Positions 51,634-62,135 of a DNA stretch of 64,000 nt are shown here, in pieces. Source of the stretch: Clostridia bacterium (lineage in GTDB: Bacteria > Bacillota > Clostridia > Lachnospirales > CAG-274); contig JAUNGN010000010.1 in assembly GCA_030524425.1 (NCBI GenBank), forward strand, positions 1 through 64,000. Reading direction: 5' to 3'. The notes below the pieces were generated by a model that saw only the letters and a list, made by a program, of their open reading frames with translations, was not told where the DNA came from and searched no databases. Made by a program: the position numbers and the translations under genes. Every line of letters starts with the position of its first letter. Within the stretch, counting starts at the first letter, position 1.

Positions 51634-52368
51634 ATGAAAAAGAAAATTGCTTTGGTTTTAGCTACTGTTATGTCTATGTCTGCTTTAGCTGTAAGTGCAT
51701 CTGCTGAGGACTATACTTCTGTAAACTTATTAATTGAAGGGCAGGCAGTTGAAACTGATCAGCCTGCTGTTATTGTTGACGGCAGAACTATGGTTCCTGT
51801 AAGAGTTGTTGCTGAAGCTCTTGGTACAACTGTTGACTGGGATGGCGAAACTAAGACTGTTATTTTTGAGCAGGATGGACTTACTGCATCTATGGTAGTT
51901 GGTGAAACCGTATTAAATATTTCTGACGGTGAAATTACTTATCCTGTGGAAATTGATACACCTGCTGCTATTATTAATGACAGAACTATGGTTCCTATAA
52001 GATTTTTGTCTGAGAATTTTGGTTTTGGTGTTGAATGGGATGCAGAAACTAAGACTGTTAATGTAACAGCTAAGAAGGCTGAGCTTGAGGATGATGTTGA
52101 AAGCTCTGCTGCTGTTGAAGTTGAAGCTAAGTTTAATGAACTTGATGGCTACTGTGGTAAGATAAATGCATCTGCTGAGGTTCTTGATGATGCTGACGCT
52201 GAAGCCTATGCAGGCTATTGTAATGTAGTTGCTACAGTTGGTTCTGTTTTAGGTACAGCTGATATGGATGACGAGGCTGAGTTTGAGGCTGCTTTAAAGG
52301 CTCTTGCTGAGGCTGAAGAAGGTATTAAGGCTATTGCTGAAAAGCTTAATGTTAGTCTTGCGGAATAG
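51634..52368 (+). CDS. Secreted stalk-domain (copper amine oxidase N-like) protein
   Basis: A 244-residue exported protein with a signal peptide ending SASAE and two stalk-domain halves (about 30-150; IIVDGRTMVPVRVVAEALGTTVDWDGETKTVIF and AIINDRTMVPIRFLSENFGFGVEWDAETKTVNV). The Ala/Glu-rich helical tail (about 155-244) has no recognised domain. It is probably an abundant surface protein: binding site AGGAGG, codon use rich in GCT and GTT. Monocistronic. Confidence 0.8.
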   Translation: MKKKIALVLATVMSMSALAVSASAEDYTSVNLLIEGQAVETDQPAVIVDGRTMVPVRVVAEALGTTVDWDGETKTVIFEQDGLTASMVVGETVLNISDGEITYPVEIDTPAAIINDRTMVPIRFLSENFGFGVEWDAETKTVNVTAKKAELEDDVESSAAVEVEAKFNELDGYCGKINASAEVLDDADAEAYAGYCNVVATVGSVLGTADMDDEAEFEAALKALAEAEEGIKAIAEKLNVSLAE

Positions 52369-52410
52369 TTAAATATAAAAACTTTTTTGATATAGTACTG
52401 TAATGATGAT

Positions 52411-52466
52411 ATTCCTCTTAAGCGGGTAGGGTAAATGCCTCAGTCTGCTTAGGAGGAATTTTTTTA
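52411..52466 (+). terminator. Terminator of the stalk-protein gene
   Basis: ATTCCTCTTAAGC (52411-52423) pairs with GCTTAGGAGGAAT (52447-52459, one mismatch), followed by seven Ts. Confidence 0.8.
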
Positions 52467-52592
52467 GATAATTTTTATATAGTAATATATTAAATATGCG
52501 TAAATACGTCCTTCCTGCTATCACTTTTTTTGTTTACTAAATAGGGACTTTATGGTAAAATAAAAGATAATAGTATATTATTGGAGGACAAT

Positions 52593-53285
52593 ATGAAGGA
52601 CTTACTCAATGCTTTGGGGCTTTTTACGGATATTAAGTTTTTTAAAAACAAAAAAACAGACAGTGAAAACAAATATACACTGTGTTATTTTCCTTTAATT
52701 GGATTCCTTTTGGGTTTAATTCTTATTTTATGGTATATTGTTGCTGACAAAACAGGTTTTGGCATAGTAGAAGGTATAGTTGCTGCTGTTATTGTGTCAG
52801 CTGTTACAGGCAATGTACATTTTGGCGTAATATTTGACTATATTGGCAGGTCTCTTGCAGCGATAGCCTATATTATGTTTTTGGTTGTTGTATTTTTACC
52901 TTATACATTAAAGGAAATTGTAATAGTTACAGGTGTTTTTATACTTGCAAGAGCTTTGTCCGTTCTTCTTTTTATTGACAACGACTATATTGAGGATGGC
53001 ATTTATAAGAATTTGGCTTTAAAATTACAAAGATTTGCTGTTTCAATAATTACCGTAGTTTGGATTATGGCAGCTGTTGCACTTATTCAGATGATGAGTA
53101 TTCTTTCGTTTATTGCCGTTTTTATTACCTATGCTGTTTTCTATTTTGTTTTCTCTCGCAGAGCAAGGTTTAAAAAATCCCTTACTGACGATGATATAAA
53201 TTTGTTTATTGTAGCAAGTGAGGCAGTAATACTTGTTGAAATATTTGCCGGAATGTATTTGCCTCGTATTTTGGAAAGACTGTAG
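52593..53285 (+). CDS. Degenerate CobS-like membrane protein
   Basis: A 230-residue polytopic protein whose layout follows CobS (adenosylcobinamide-GDP ribazoletransferase): an N-terminal LFTDIKFF, a YFPLIGFLLGLI span and a C-terminal EAVILVEI. However, CobS enzymes have an HxDGxxDxxD metal-binding motif after the third span; here the region reads GNVHFGVIFDYIGRS, keeping the His but none of the Asp cluster. So it is probably not a working cobalamin enzyme. It is paired with a similarly degenerate CbiB-like gene. The start at 52593 follows GGAGG. Confidence 0.5.
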   Translation: MKDLLNALGLFTDIKFFKNKKTDSENKYTLCYFPLIGFLLGLILILWYIVADKTGFGIVEGIVAAVIVSAVTGNVHFGVIFDYIGRSLAAIAYIMFLVVVFLPYTLKEIVIVTGVFILARALSVLLFIDNDYIEDGIYKNLALKLQRFAVSIITVVWIMAAVALIQMMSILSFIAVFITYAVFYFVFSRRARFKKSLTDDDINLFIVASEAVILVEIFAGMYLPRILERL

Positions 53286-53296
53286 GGAGGTATAAT

Positions 53297-54184
53297 ATGT
53301 CGGTAATTATAAGTATTGTTATTGGTTATTTGCTGGATATGCTTATCGGAACTCCTAAATTTATAAGGAAACTAAGGGTAGTGTTTGGAGCTTTGATTAA
53401 AAAGCTTTTTTCAAAACTCAATTTAAAGGTTGGGGTAGTTGTCACATTATGTATTCTTATTTTATTTGGAGGGGGAATATATGCTCTCTTAAGATTTATT
53501 GAATATTATAATATGATAATTTCCATTATTGCGGAAAGTGTTATATGCTATTTCTGCATTTCATGCAAAGATATTAAAAACAATGCCGAAAGGGTACATA
53601 AGGCGCTGAAAAGAGGTTATATTAAAAGGGCTACAAAGCTTTTTAATACCATTACGGATAACGGTGAAATAAATGAACCACGGGAAATAGCAGAAAATAT
53701 TATTGTTATGATTATGGACAGTTCTGTTGACAAGGTAATTGCACCTATGTTTTATATTCTTGTTTTTGGCGGTTTTGGCGGTGTTTGCTATAAGTTAATT
53801 GTTATTATAAGCAATTCAACAGGCAGTATTTCGGCAAGAATACTTAAAAACATTGCAGAGTTTATACCCGTAAGGTTTGCTGTTGTTTTTATGTTTATTT
53901 CAGCAAAGCTTTTAAAGATGGACTTGAAAAACGGTATTAAGATTTTTAAGCGTGACAGGTATAAGCTGAAATCTCTTAACAGAGGACTTATAATGTCGTT
54001 GTGCTCAGGAGTATTATGTGTTCAGCTTAATTTCAGAAAATCTGATGCAGTAATTGGAGATAATAACAAGGTTTTGACCCATAATGATATTAAAAGGACA
54101 TTTGAAATGATAAATATAGCAAGTCTTTTTGCTATTGTAACCTTTGTTGCGGTAAGGCTTTTTATTGTGATTTTTACCTTTTAA
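53297..54184 (+). CDS. Degenerate CobD/CbiB-like membrane protein
   Basis: A 295-residue membrane protein resembling CbiB (adenosylcobinamide-phosphate synthase): GYLLDMLIGTP at the start, RVHKALKRGYIKRA, and APMFYILVFGGFGGVCYKLI. The key AENxxDG and YKxxNTxDSMVGY motifs of CbiB have become MDSSVDKVIAPMF and YKLIVIISNSTGS. It follows the CobS-like gene by 11 bp. Both partners look inactivated but keep full-length frames, which suggests a new role. Confidence 0.5.
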   Translation: MSVIISIVIGYLLDMLIGTPKFIRKLRVVFGALIKKLFSKLNLKVGVVVTLCILILFGGGIYALLRFIEYYNMIISIIAESVICYFCISCKDIKNNAERVHKALKRGYIKRATKLFNTITDNGEINEPREIAENIIVMIMDSSVDKVIAPMFYILVFGGFGGVCYKLIVIISNSTGSISARILKNIAEFIPVRFAVVFMFISAKLLKMDLKNGIKIFKRDRYKLKSLNRGLIMSLCSGVLCVQLNFRKSDAVIGDNNKVLTHNDIKRTFEMINIASLFAIVTFVAVRLFIVIFTF

Positions 54185-54224
54185 AAAGTTTGTTCGAAAG
54201 TAGAATAAATTTTCTATAAAATTG

Positions 54225-54253
54225 TTGATTTTAATTAAAGGTTATGTTATACT
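54225..54253 (+). promoter_or_regulatory. cinA-recA promoter
   Basis: TTGATT at 54225-54230 and TATACT at 54248-54253 with a 17-bp spacer and an extended TG. I did not find a clear LexA (GAAC-N4-GTTC) box. Confidence 0.65.
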
Positions 54254-54274
54254 GTTTTTTGAGGAGAGATGTAT

Positions 54275-55513
54275 ATGAAGGCAGAAATTATTGCAGTGGG
54301 TACTGAAATTTTGCTTGGGGATATTTTAAACAGTAATGCCCGTTTTATTGCTCAGGAGCTTGCAAGGCTGGGTATTACCTGTCATTATCAGACTGTGGTG
54401 GGAGATAACTATGGAAGGCTTCTGGATACTGTCACTCTTGCTTTTTCAAGAGCTGATATTGTTATTACAAGCGGAGGTCTTGGACCTACTGATGATGATA
54501 TTACAAAAGAGGTTATGGCTGATTATTTTGGCAGAAAGCTTGAGCTGCATGAGCCTACGTGGGAAAAAATACTTAAATATTTAGAAGGCAGAGATTATAT
54601 TGCAGAGTCTAATAAAAAGCAGGCAGTTATCCCTGAAGGGGCTGTTGTTTTTGAAAATAACAACGGCTTGGCAGCAGGCTGTGCCATTGAGCAAAACGGC
54701 AAAACTGCCGTTATTTTACCCGGACCTCCAAATGAAATTATACCGATGTTTAAAGAAAGTGTAAGACCTTATCTTGAAAAAAAACAGGAGGTTACAATTA
54801 TAAGCCATGAGCTTCACCTTTCGGGTATAGGTGAAAGTGCTGCAGCCGAGGCTGTGGAAGAGCTTATGCAGAAAAGCACAAATCCCACAATTGCACCTTA
54901 TGCAAAAAATAATGAAATGCTGTTCAGAATTACGGCAAGAGGAAAAGACTCTGAGGAATGCAACGCCGTAATCAAGCCTGTAATTGATGAAATTTATTCA
55001 AGGCTTGGCAGGTATATTTACGGCAATGAGGAGGAAACTCTTGAGTCTGCTGTAATGAAAGATATAATTTCAAGGAATATGACTGTTGCAACTGCTGAAA
55101 GCTGTACAGGAGGTATGGTAGCTGCCAGACTTATTAACTATCCGGGGGCATCTCAGGCATTTATAAACGGTATGGTTACTTATACTGATGAAAGCAAGCA
55201 CAGACTGCTTGGGGTAAGCAATGATACTCTTGAAAAATACGGAGCAGTAAGCCCTCAGACTGCTGAAGAAATGTGCCTTGGAGTGGCTAAGGCAAGCGGT
55301 ACGGACATAGGTCTTTCAACAACGGGCATTGCAGGTCCGGGAGGAGGAACTAAGGAGAAGCCTGTTGGACTTGTGTACATTGGTGTTGCGATAAATGGCA
55401 GGGTTATTGTTAAAAAATTATTGAATAAAGGCTCCAGAGAAAGAATAAGGACAGCTTCAGCCGCTGCTGTTCTGGAACTTTTAAGACAGGAGCTTAAAAA
55501 ATTGGAGGATTAA
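54275..55513 (+). CDS. cinA: Competence/damage-inducible protein CinA
   Basis: A 412-residue protein with a molybdopterin-binding-like N-terminus ([45 protein letters not shown]) and a C-terminal nicotinamide-mononucleotide deamidase domain ([40 protein letters not shown]). It recycles NMN and often precedes recA. Its stop is 1 bp before recA. Confidence 0.95.
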   Translation: MKAEIIAVGTEILLGDILNSNARFIAQELARLGITCHYQTVVGDNYGRLLDTVTLAFSRADIVITSGGLGPTDDDITKEVMADYFGRKLELHEPTWEKILKYLEGRDYIAESNKKQAVIPEGAVVFENNNGLAAGCAIEQNGKTAVILPGPPNEIIPMFKESVRPYLEKKQEVTIISHELHLSGIGESAAAEAVEELMQKSTNPTIAPYAKNNEMLFRITARGKDSEECNAVIKPVIDEIYSRLGRYIYGNEEETLESAVMKDIISRNMTVATAESCTGGMVAARLINYPGASQAFINGMVTYTDESKHRLLGVSNDTLEKYGAVSPQTAEEMCLGVAKASGTDIGLSTTGIAGPGGGTKEKPVGLVYIGVAINGRVIVKKLLNKGSRERIRTASAAAVLELLRQELKKLED

Positions 55514-55514
55514 A

Positions 55515-56597
55515 ATGGCTAAGAAAAGTAAAATTTTAGATTACAATACTGATGTGGATGGCAAGGAGCAATCCTTAAAAATGGCATTAAAGCAAATTGA
55601 AAAGACTTTTGGCGAAGGTTCAATAATGAAACTTGGGGACAATATGGTGGACCTTTCGGTTGAGGCCGTTCCTACAGGTTCTCTTTCTCTTGATTTGGCT
55701 TTAGGTATAGGCGGTATTCCAAAGGGAAGAATTACTGAAATATTTGGACCTGAAAGCAGCGGTAAAACTACCCTTGCACTTCATGTTGTAGCTGAAGTAC
55801 AGAAGCTTGGCGGTACGGCTGCCTATGTTGATGCGGAACATGCCCTTGACCCCATATATGCAAGAAATTTAGGTGTTGATATTGAAGAATTATATGTTTC
55901 TCAGCCTGATTCAGGTGAGCAGGCTCTTGAAATTACTGAAACAATGGTGCGTTCAGGTGCTATTGACATTGTAGTTGTTGACTCAGTTGCCGCCCTTGTG
56001 CCTAAAAGCGAAATTGAGGGCGAAATGGGCGATGCTACCATGGGCGGACAGGCCAGACTTATGTCCCAGGCTATAAGAAAGCTTGCCGCAGTTATAAATA
56101 AGAGTAATTGTATTGTTATTTTTATTAATCAGCTTCGTTCAAAAATCGGTGTTATGTTTGGCAATCCCGAAACAACTACAGGCGGTGCTGCCTTAAAATA
56201 TGGTGCTTCCGTAAGAATAGATGTGAGAAGAATTGACTCTATTAAAAACGGCAGCGAAATTATTGGCAACAGAACTCGTGCAAAAGTAGTTAAAAATAAG
56301 GTTGCACCTCCTTTTAAGAGTGCTGAATTTGATATTATGTATGGCACAGGCATAAGTCATATTGGTGATGTCCTTGATCTTGCCGCAAGCATTGACGTTG
56401 TTCAAAAGGGCGGTGCATGGTACAGCTATAATGAAAACAGAATAGGTCAGGGCAGGGAAAATGCCAAGAAGTATTTGGAGGAAAATCCTGACATTTGTCT
56501 TGAAGTGGAAAACAAGGTGAGGGAGCATTTTGGTTTAAGTCCTATTGTTTATGAAAATGATGACGTACTTGTATTGCCCGAAATTGATGAGGAGTAA
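55515..56597 (+). CDS. recA: Recombinase RecA
   Basis: A 360-residue strand-exchange protein. Walker [48 protein letters not shown] and the [21 protein letters not shown] loop are diagnostic. GGAGG overlaps the cinA end. Full length. Confidence 0.98.
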   Translation: MAKKSKILDYNTDVDGKEQSLKMALKQIEKTFGEGSIMKLGDNMVDLSVEAVPTGSLSLDLALGIGGIPKGRITEIFGPESSGKTTLALHVVAEVQKLGGTAAYVDAEHALDPIYARNLGVDIEELYVSQPDSGEQALEITETMVRSGAIDIVVVDSVAALVPKSEIEGEMGDATMGGQARLMSQAIRKLAAVINKSNCIVIFINQLRSKIGVMFGNPETTTGGAALKYGASVRIDVRRIDSIKNGSEIIGNRTRAKVVKNKVAPPFKSAEFDIMYGTGISHIGDVLDLAASIDVVQKGGAWYSYNENRIGQGRENAKKYLEENPDICLEVENKVREHFGLSPIVYENDDVLVLPEIDEE

Positions 56598-56599
56598 AT

Positions 56600-57574
56600 A
56601 TGCGTGAAATAGTGATCACTCATAATGAAAAGGGTCAGAGAATTGATAAATTTCTTATGAAATATATGGGTCTTGCACCTAAGTCCTTTATTTATAAAAT
56701 GCTTAGAAAGAAGAATATTAAGCTTAATGATAAAAGGGCAGAGGGCGGAGAAATATTAAACAGCGGAGATAATATTAAGCTTTATCTTGCCGAGGAAACT
56801 ATTGAAAAGTTTGTGGAAAATAAAAGTATCGCAAAGAGCGGAAGAGATTTTGATATAGTTTATGAGGATGAAAATATACTTATATGCGGTAAGCCTGCAG
56901 GACTTATTGTACATCCTGACAGGGAACATAAAACCAATACATTAAATGACCAGCTTCTTTATTATCTTAGTGAAAAGGGTGAGTATAATCCTGATGAATC
57001 CATGGGATTTGTGCCTTCGATATGCAACAGGCTTGACCTTAATACCGGTGGTATTGTAACAATGGGTAAAAATCTAGGTGCAGTTCAGGAGCTGAACAGA
57101 GGCTTTAGAGACAGGATTATTGACAAATATTATCTGACAATTGTTAAAGGTGTTGTGGAAATGCCGGGTGTTGCAGAGGGATATCATGTTAAGAGTGCTG
57201 ATAATGTTGCAGCTTTAAGCAGTCATAATAATGGCGGCTGTTATGTATGCACGCATTATAAGCCTGTTAAGACAAACGGCAGGTATACTCTGCTTGAGGT
57301 GAAACTTGATACGGGAAAAAGTCATCAGATAAGAGTGTGTATGCAGTCAATAAATCATCCTATAATAGGTGACAGAAAATACGGAGATAAAGACGTAAAT
57401 AAATATTTTTATGACAGATTTAAGCTTGACAATCAGTTTTTGCACAGCTATAGAATTATATTTAATTTTAATGAGGGCTGCTTGAAGTATCTGAATGGAA
57501 AAGAATTTATATACAATTTCAGCAATAAATTTTTGAAAATTTTTAACGAAATATTTACGGAAAATGTTGAATAA
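56600..57574 (+). CDS. RluA-family 23S rRNA pseudouridine synthase
   Basis: A 324-residue enzyme with an N-terminal S4 domain (RIDKFLMKYMGLAPKSFIYKMLRKKNIKLN) and a catalytic domain. The active-site Asp sits in CNRLDLNTGGIV (family RLD), with a later SHQIRVCMQSINHPIIGDRKYG. The class (RluC or RluD type) and target base cannot be fixed. It starts 2 bp after recA stops, so it belongs to the same operon. Confidence 0.9.
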   Translation: MREIVITHNEKGQRIDKFLMKYMGLAPKSFIYKMLRKKNIKLNDKRAEGGEILNSGDNIKLYLAEETIEKFVENKSIAKSGRDFDIVYEDENILICGKPAGLIVHPDREHKTNTLNDQLLYYLSEKGEYNPDESMGFVPSICNRLDLNTGGIVTMGKNLGAVQELNRGFRDRIIDKYYLTIVKGVVEMPGVAEGYHVKSADNVAALSSHNNGGCYVCTHYKPVKTNGRYTLLEVKLDTGKSHQIRVCMQSINHPIIGDRKYGDKDVNKYFYDRFKLDNQFLHSYRIIFNFNEGCLKYLNGKEFIYNFSNKFLKIFNEIFTENVE

Positions 57575-57631
57575 TGTATTTAAGTAGGGTATAATTAAAA
57601 AAGTATATTTCACATATGAAGGAGAACTATA

Positions 57632-58366
57632 ATGAAAGCAATTATTTTGGTTGCAGGCTATGCAACAAGACTTTATCCTCTTACAAAAAATACACCTAAG
57701 CCATTATTACATATTGGCGGAAAACCAATAATAGATTATATTGTGGATGAAATTAATACTCTTGATGCAGTTGACTCTATTTTTGTGATAAGTAATCACA
57801 AGTTTGCTGAAAATTTTGAGGAGTGGGCGGCAGACAGGACTAATTCTAAGCCTATTACAGTTATTGATGACGGCACTGATTCCGACGAAACCAAGAGAGG
57901 TGCCATAGGTGATATTCAGTATACCATTGAGCAGGGCAATATTGACGATGATGTTGTTATTATTGCAGGTGACAACTTATTTACTTACAGTTTAAAAGAA
58001 TATTTTGATTTCTTTAACGAGAAGGATGCCGACTGTGTTTGTGTAAAGCAGTTTGATGATATGGAAATGATTAAGCAGTTAGGTGTTGTACTCTTGGATG
58101 AAAATAATAGGGTGCTTAATCTTGAGGAAAAGCCTCAGCAGCCTAAGAGTAATAAGGCAGCTTTTGCCACTTATATGTATAAAAAAGATACAGTTAAGAT
58201 GATTAAAGATTATCTTGAGGAGGGAAATAGTCCGGATGCCCCGGGCTACTATTTACAGTGGCTGCATAAGAAAAAGCCTGTTTATGGCTATGTTATGAAC
58301 GGTGAATGTTATGATATAGGTACACATAAGGCTCTTGAAGAGGTCAGAAAAATTTACGGAGAGTAA
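57632..58366 (+). CDS. Sugar-phosphate nucleotidyltransferase-family protein
   Basis: A 244-residue NTP_transferase. The signature GYATRLYPLTKNTPKPLLHIGGKPIIDYIVDEI is at the N-terminus, with a metal-binding D in IAGDNLFTYSL. It resembles glucose-1-phosphate thymidylyl/uridylyltransferases, but the sugar is not identifiable. GAAGGAG precedes the ATG; it may be partly coupled to the recA operon. Confidence 0.85.
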   Translation: MKAIILVAGYATRLYPLTKNTPKPLLHIGGKPIIDYIVDEINTLDAVDSIFVISNHKFAENFEEWAADRTNSKPITVIDDGTDSDETKRGAIGDIQYTIEQGNIDDDVVIIAGDNLFTYSLKEYFDFFNEKDADCVCVKQFDDMEMIKQLGVVLLDENNRVLNLEEKPQQPKSNKAAFATYMYKKDTVKMIKDYLEEGNSPDAPGYYLQWLHKKKPVYGYVMNGECYDIGTHKALEEVRKIYGE

Positions 58367-58383
58367 ATGTTATGCAATAATTG

Positions 58384-58416
58384 AGGCTTTTGCTGCAGCA
58401 AAAGCCTTGTTTTTTG
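58384..58416 (+). terminator. Terminator after the nucleotidyltransferase gene
   Basis: AGGCTTTTGCTGCAGCAAAAGCCT is a 24-bp perfect palindrome (58384-58407), followed by a T run. Confidence 0.85.
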
Positions 58417-58476
58417 TGAAGTAAATATTATTTTAAGGTTTTTTATGACACTATATAAATTTAAGAGGAGAAGAAT

Positions 58477-58941
58477 ATGAAAAGGCTGGATATATATACA
58501 GACGGTGCCTGCTCAGGCAATCCCGGAGCAGGCGGATACGGAGTTGTTATGCTTTATAAGGGAGCAAGAAAGGAATTAAGTCAGGGTTATAAAACAACAA
58601 CCAATAACCGAATGGAGGTTCTTGCGGTTATAAAGGGGCTTGAGGCATTAAAGGAGCCTTGTGAGGTGACTCTATACAGCGACTCTAAATATGTGGTGGA
58701 TTCCGTAACAAAGGGCTGGGTTTATAACTGGAAAAAAAAGAACTGGATAAAGTCTGATAAAAAGAAAGCACTTAATGTTGATTTATGGGAAAGACTGCTT
58801 GTGCTCTTGGAAAAGCATGATGTAGAATTTGTATGGGTAAAGGGTCATGCGGAAAATGTGGAGAATGAACGCTGTGATGAGCTTGCAAGAGCTGCTATTG
58901 CAGGGGGAAATTTAATTGAGGATGAAAATTATAAGGAATAA
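58477..58941 (+). CDS. rnhA: Ribonuclease HI
   Basis: A 154-residue RNase H type I that cleaves RNA in RNA-DNA hybrids. Active-site residues are in YTDGACSGNPGAGGYG, NNRMEVLAVIKGLEAL, YSDSKYVVDSV and HAENVENERCDELA. Own ribosome binding site (GAGGAG). Confidence 0.95.
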   Translation: MKRLDIYTDGACSGNPGAGGYGVVMLYKGARKELSQGYKTTTNNRMEVLAVIKGLEALKEPCEVTLYSDSKYVVDSVTKGWVYNWKKKNWIKSDKKKALNVDLWERLLVLLEKHDVEFVWVKGHAENVENERCDELARAAIAGGNLIEDENYKE

Positions 58942-58945
58942 TAGA

Positions 58946-58984
58946 AAACAGTCCCAAAGTTATTATCCTTTGGGACTGTTTTTT
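58946..58984. terminator. Bidirectional terminator of rnhA and the PPIase gene
   Basis: AACAGTCCCAAAG and CTTTGGGACTGTT (about 58947-58980) form a 13-bp stem followed by Ts on the right and A run on the left. Confidence 0.85.
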
Positions 58985-60017
58985 AATATTTGTAAATATC
59001 AATACCGGTAATAATTACGTCCTTTACAGGCTTGCTGTTGCTATCTGTTTCAACTGCGGCAATTATATCCACAATGTCCATACCTTCAATGACCTGTCCG
59101 AATACAGTGTAGCCAAAATCAAGAGAAGGACAGCCTCCAAGCTCTTCATATGCCTTTAAAACATTATCGGGATAAAGCTCACTATAGGTAATATCAGTGC
59201 CTTCTATTGTCTGGTATAAAAATTCCTTTATTGAATTTGTAAAATCAGAGGTATCCTTGTTTTGAACAATATAAAACTGACTTCCGTTGCTTGGATCAAT
59301 ACCTCTGTTAGCCATGCAAAGGGCACCTCTGAAATGTCTTAAATCAGGTGTTATTTCATTTTCAAAATCAGCTCCCCATATACTTTCACCGCCTGCGCCT
59401 GAAGCATCGGGATCGCCGCCCTGAATCATAAAATTGTTTATTACTCTGTGGAAGGTAATATTGTTATAATAACCCTCCTCTGCCAGTGTAAGGAAGTTTT
59501 CAACTGCCTTTGGAGCATATTCAGGGAAAAATCTGAATTTTATGTCACCGTAATTTGTATGCATGGCGGCAATTGTTTCCCCTTTTTCTAAAGGTGAAAG
59601 CTGAGGGAGAGTGCTGCGGGATATTGTAATTGTTTTATTTTCGTATCCAACTGTCATGTTAAATCCCTCTGATAATGCTCTTACAGGAACATATGTAATT
59701 CCGTTTTCAATAAATGCCGGCGCATCAGTTATTTTTTGTGTATTATTAACACTTATACTGCTGCTTCCTATGGGTATTATAACAGTAGCTGAACTGTTAT
59801 TAAGTATGGCTGATTTATTTGATGAATCCCAGATGATATCAGCATTTAATATTTTTTCACTTATTTCCCTGAGAGGAATATAGCTTATATTGTCAATAAT
59901 TTTTATGGGATTGTCCAGTGTTACTTCCTTTCCGTCTGCAATTACAATTGTGTCCTGAGCAATAACAGGCACAGCAAGCATTGCAGTTAATAAAAATGTT
60001 AATATAGTTTTTTTCAT
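58983..60017 (-). CDS. Secreted fusion of stalk domain and cyclophilin-type peptidyl-prolyl isomerase
   Basis: A 344-residue protein with a signal peptide (MKKTILTFLLTAMLAVPVIAQ), two stalk-domain halves (about 25-135; KIIDNISYIPLREISEKI and AFIENGITYVPVRALSEGFN), then a cyclophilin domain (about 145-344). The latter shows FRFFPEYAPKAVENFLTLAEEGYYNNITFHRVINNFMIQGGDP and GSQFYIVQ. It would catalyse proline isomerisation outside the membrane while the stalk domain docks at the wall. Cyclophilins are rarely fused this way. Confidence 0.9.
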   Translation of the reverse strand: MKKTILTFLLTAMLAVPVIAQDTIVIADGKEVTLDNPIKIIDNISYIPLREISEKILNADIIWDSSNKSAILNNSSATVIIPIGSSSISVNNTQKITDAPAFIENGITYVPVRALSEGFNMTVGYENKTITISRSTLPQLSPLEKGETIAAMHTNYGDIKFRFFPEYAPKAVENFLTLAEEGYYNNITFHRVINNFMIQGGDPDASGAGGESIWGADFENEITPDLRHFRGALCMANRGIDPSNGSQFYIVQNKDTSDFTNSIKEFLYQTIEGTDITYSELYPDNVLKAYEELGGCPSLDFGYTVFGQVIEGMDIVDIIAAVETDSNSKPVKDVIITGIDIYKY

Positions 60018-60137
60018 AATGACCTCCGGATTTAATTTATTTTAATTATATCATAATATCAGGAAGATAAAAAGGGGTTTGTTGAATTTGACTATATATT
60101 TTATGATAACAAGGTGTAAATTGGTAATTCGTTGCAC

Positions 60138-60166
60138 TTGATAATTTAAAATAATGGTGTTAAAAT
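60138..60166 (+). promoter_or_regulatory. typA promoter
   Basis: TTGATA at 60138-60143 and TAAAAT at 60161-60166, 17-bp spacer, TG upstream (extended -10). Confidence 0.6.
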
Positions 60167-60235
60167 AGTAATAATGCGGTAATGTTGATTTTTTTAAATA
60201 TATTTAAATATAATAAAGAAAGAGTGGAAAAAATT

Positions 60236-62071
60236 ATGATTCAGACCAGAGATGACATTAGAAATATAGCAATTATAGCCCATGTTGACCATGGTAAAAC
60301 TACACTGGTTGATGAGCTTTTAAAGCAAAGCGGTACCTTCAGAACTAATCAGGTAGTAAGAGAGAGAGTAATGGACAGCGGTGATATTGAAAGAGAAAGA
60401 GGTATTACCATTCTTTCAAAGAATACGTCTGTTTATTATGAACACACTAAGATTAACATTGTAGATACACCGGGACATGCCGACTTTGGCGGTGAAGTTG
60501 AACGTGTGCTTAAAATGGTAAACGGTGTTGTTCTTGTTGTAGATGCTTATGAGGGTGCTATGCCTCAGACAAAGTTTGTTTTAAGAAATGCTTTGGCACT
60601 TGGTTTACCTGTAGTGGTTTGTGTCAACAAGATTGACAGACCTGAAGCAAGACCTGATGAAGTTGTTGATGAAATTCTCGAATTATTTATGGAGCTTGAT
60701 GCAACTGACGAGCAGCTGGATTCTCCCTTTGTTTTTGCTTCTGCTAAGCTTGGCAAGGCTGCCCTGACTCCTGAGGAAGCGTTGGAAGCAGCTGACATGA
60801 AGCCTCTTTTTGACACTATTGTTGAGCATATTCCTGCTCCTGAGGGCGATCCTGATGCTAACTTACAGATGCTTGTTACTACTATTGATTACAATGAGTA
60901 TGTTGGAAAAATCGGTATCGGTAAAATAGAGCATGGTACGGTTAAGGTAAATGACGAGGTGTGTATTGTAAATTATCATGAGCCTGAAAAGCTTATAAAG
61001 CTTAGGGTTACAAAGCTTTATGAGTATGAGGGTCTTGAAAGAGTTGAGGTTAAGGAAAGTACAATAGGTTCTATTGTTGCTGTTTCAGGTATGCCTGATA
61101 TTCACATTGGTGATACTATTGCAGGTGTTGAAAGCCCTGCAGCCTTAGAGGTAAACAAGATTTCAGAGCCTACATTGTCAATGACTTTCCATGTTAATGA
61201 TTCTCCTTTTGCAGGTCAGGAGGGTAAGTATGTTACTTCAAGACATCTCAGGGACAGACTTATGAAGGAATTAAATACTGATGTTTCATTAAGAGTTGAA
61301 GATACTGATGTTGCAGAAGCATTTAAGGTAAGCGGAAGAGGTGAGCTTCACTTATCTATTCTTATTGAAACAATGAGAAGAGAAGGCTATGAATTCCAGG
61401 TTTCAAGACCTGAAGTTCTCTATAAGAAGGATGAAAACGGCAAGAAGCTTGAGCCTATGGAGCTTGTTACCATTGATGTTCCTGAGGAATATGTGGGCTC
61501 AGTTATTGAAAAGCTTGGTGTGCGTAAGGGTGAAATGGTAAATATGGCGCCAAGCCATACAGGCTATACAAGAGTTGAATTTAATATTCCTGCAAGAGGA
61601 TTGATTGGATATAGAAATGAATTTATGACTGACACAAGAGGCAATGGTATTATGAACAGTCAGTTTAACGGTTATGAGCCTTTTAAGGGTGATATTCCTT
61701 CAAGGAGTCAGGGTTCTTTGGTTGCAAGCGAAACAGGTGACGCTGTTGCTTATGGACTTTTCAATGCACAGGAAAGAGGTGACCTCTTTATTGGTGCGGG
61801 TACTAAGGTTTATATGGGTATGGTTGTAGGCCGAAATGCAAGAATTGAGGATATGCCTATTAATGTTTGTAAGAAAAAACAGCTTACCAATACACGAGCA
61901 TCAGGCTCTGACGATGCATTAAAGCTTACACCTCATATTGTAATGAGCCTTGAGCAGTGTATTGACTTTATTTCTGATGATGAGCTTGTAGAGGTAACTC
62001 CTGAGTCATTAAGAATCAGAAAGAGAATTCTTGACCCTGTTGAAAGAAGAAAGGCTGCAAGAAATAACTAG
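60236..62071 (+). CDS. typA: Ribosome-associated GTPase TypA/BipA
   Basis: A 611-residue translational GTPase. G1 [13 protein letters not shown]3 [13 protein letters not shown]4 NKIDRPEAR. Later, a [36 protein letters not shown] domain and [20 protein letters not shown] mark the BipA class. The start is ATG 60236 with only a weak site (AAAGAGTGG); the longer frame has no better site. Confidence 0.95.
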   Translation: MIQTRDDIRNIAIIAHVDHGKTTLVDELLKQSGTFRTNQVVRERVMDSGDIERERGITILSKNTSVYYEHTKINIVDTPGHADFGGEVERVLKMVNGVVLVVDAYEGAMPQTKFVLRNALALGLPVVVCVNKIDRPEARPDEVVDEILELFMELDATDEQLDSPFVFASAKLGKAALTPEEALEAADMKPLFDTIVEHIPAPEGDPDANLQMLVTTIDYNEYVGKIGIGKIEHGTVKVNDEVCIVNYHEPEKLIKLRVTKLYEYEGLERVEVKESTIGSIVAVSGMPDIHIGDTIAGVESPAALEVNKISEPTLSMTFHVNDSPFAGQEGKYVTSRHLRDRLMKELNTDVSLRVEDTDVAEAFKVSGRGELHLSILIETMRREGYEFQVSRPEVLYKKDENGKKLEPMELVTIDVPEEYVGSVIEKLGVRKGEMVNMAPSHTGYTRVEFNIPARGLIGYRNEFMTDTRGNGIMNSQFNGYEPFKGDIPSRSQGSLVASETGDAVAYGLFNAQERGDLFIGAGTKVYMGMVVGRNARIEDMPINVCKKKQLTNTRASGSDDALKLTPHIVMSLEQCIDFISDDELVEVTPESLRIRKRILDPVERRKAARNN

Positions 62072-62135
62072 GATATAAATTATTGTTGGGGAGGCCTGGG
62101 GTCTCCCTTTATTGACTACAGATAAAGGTGATGAA

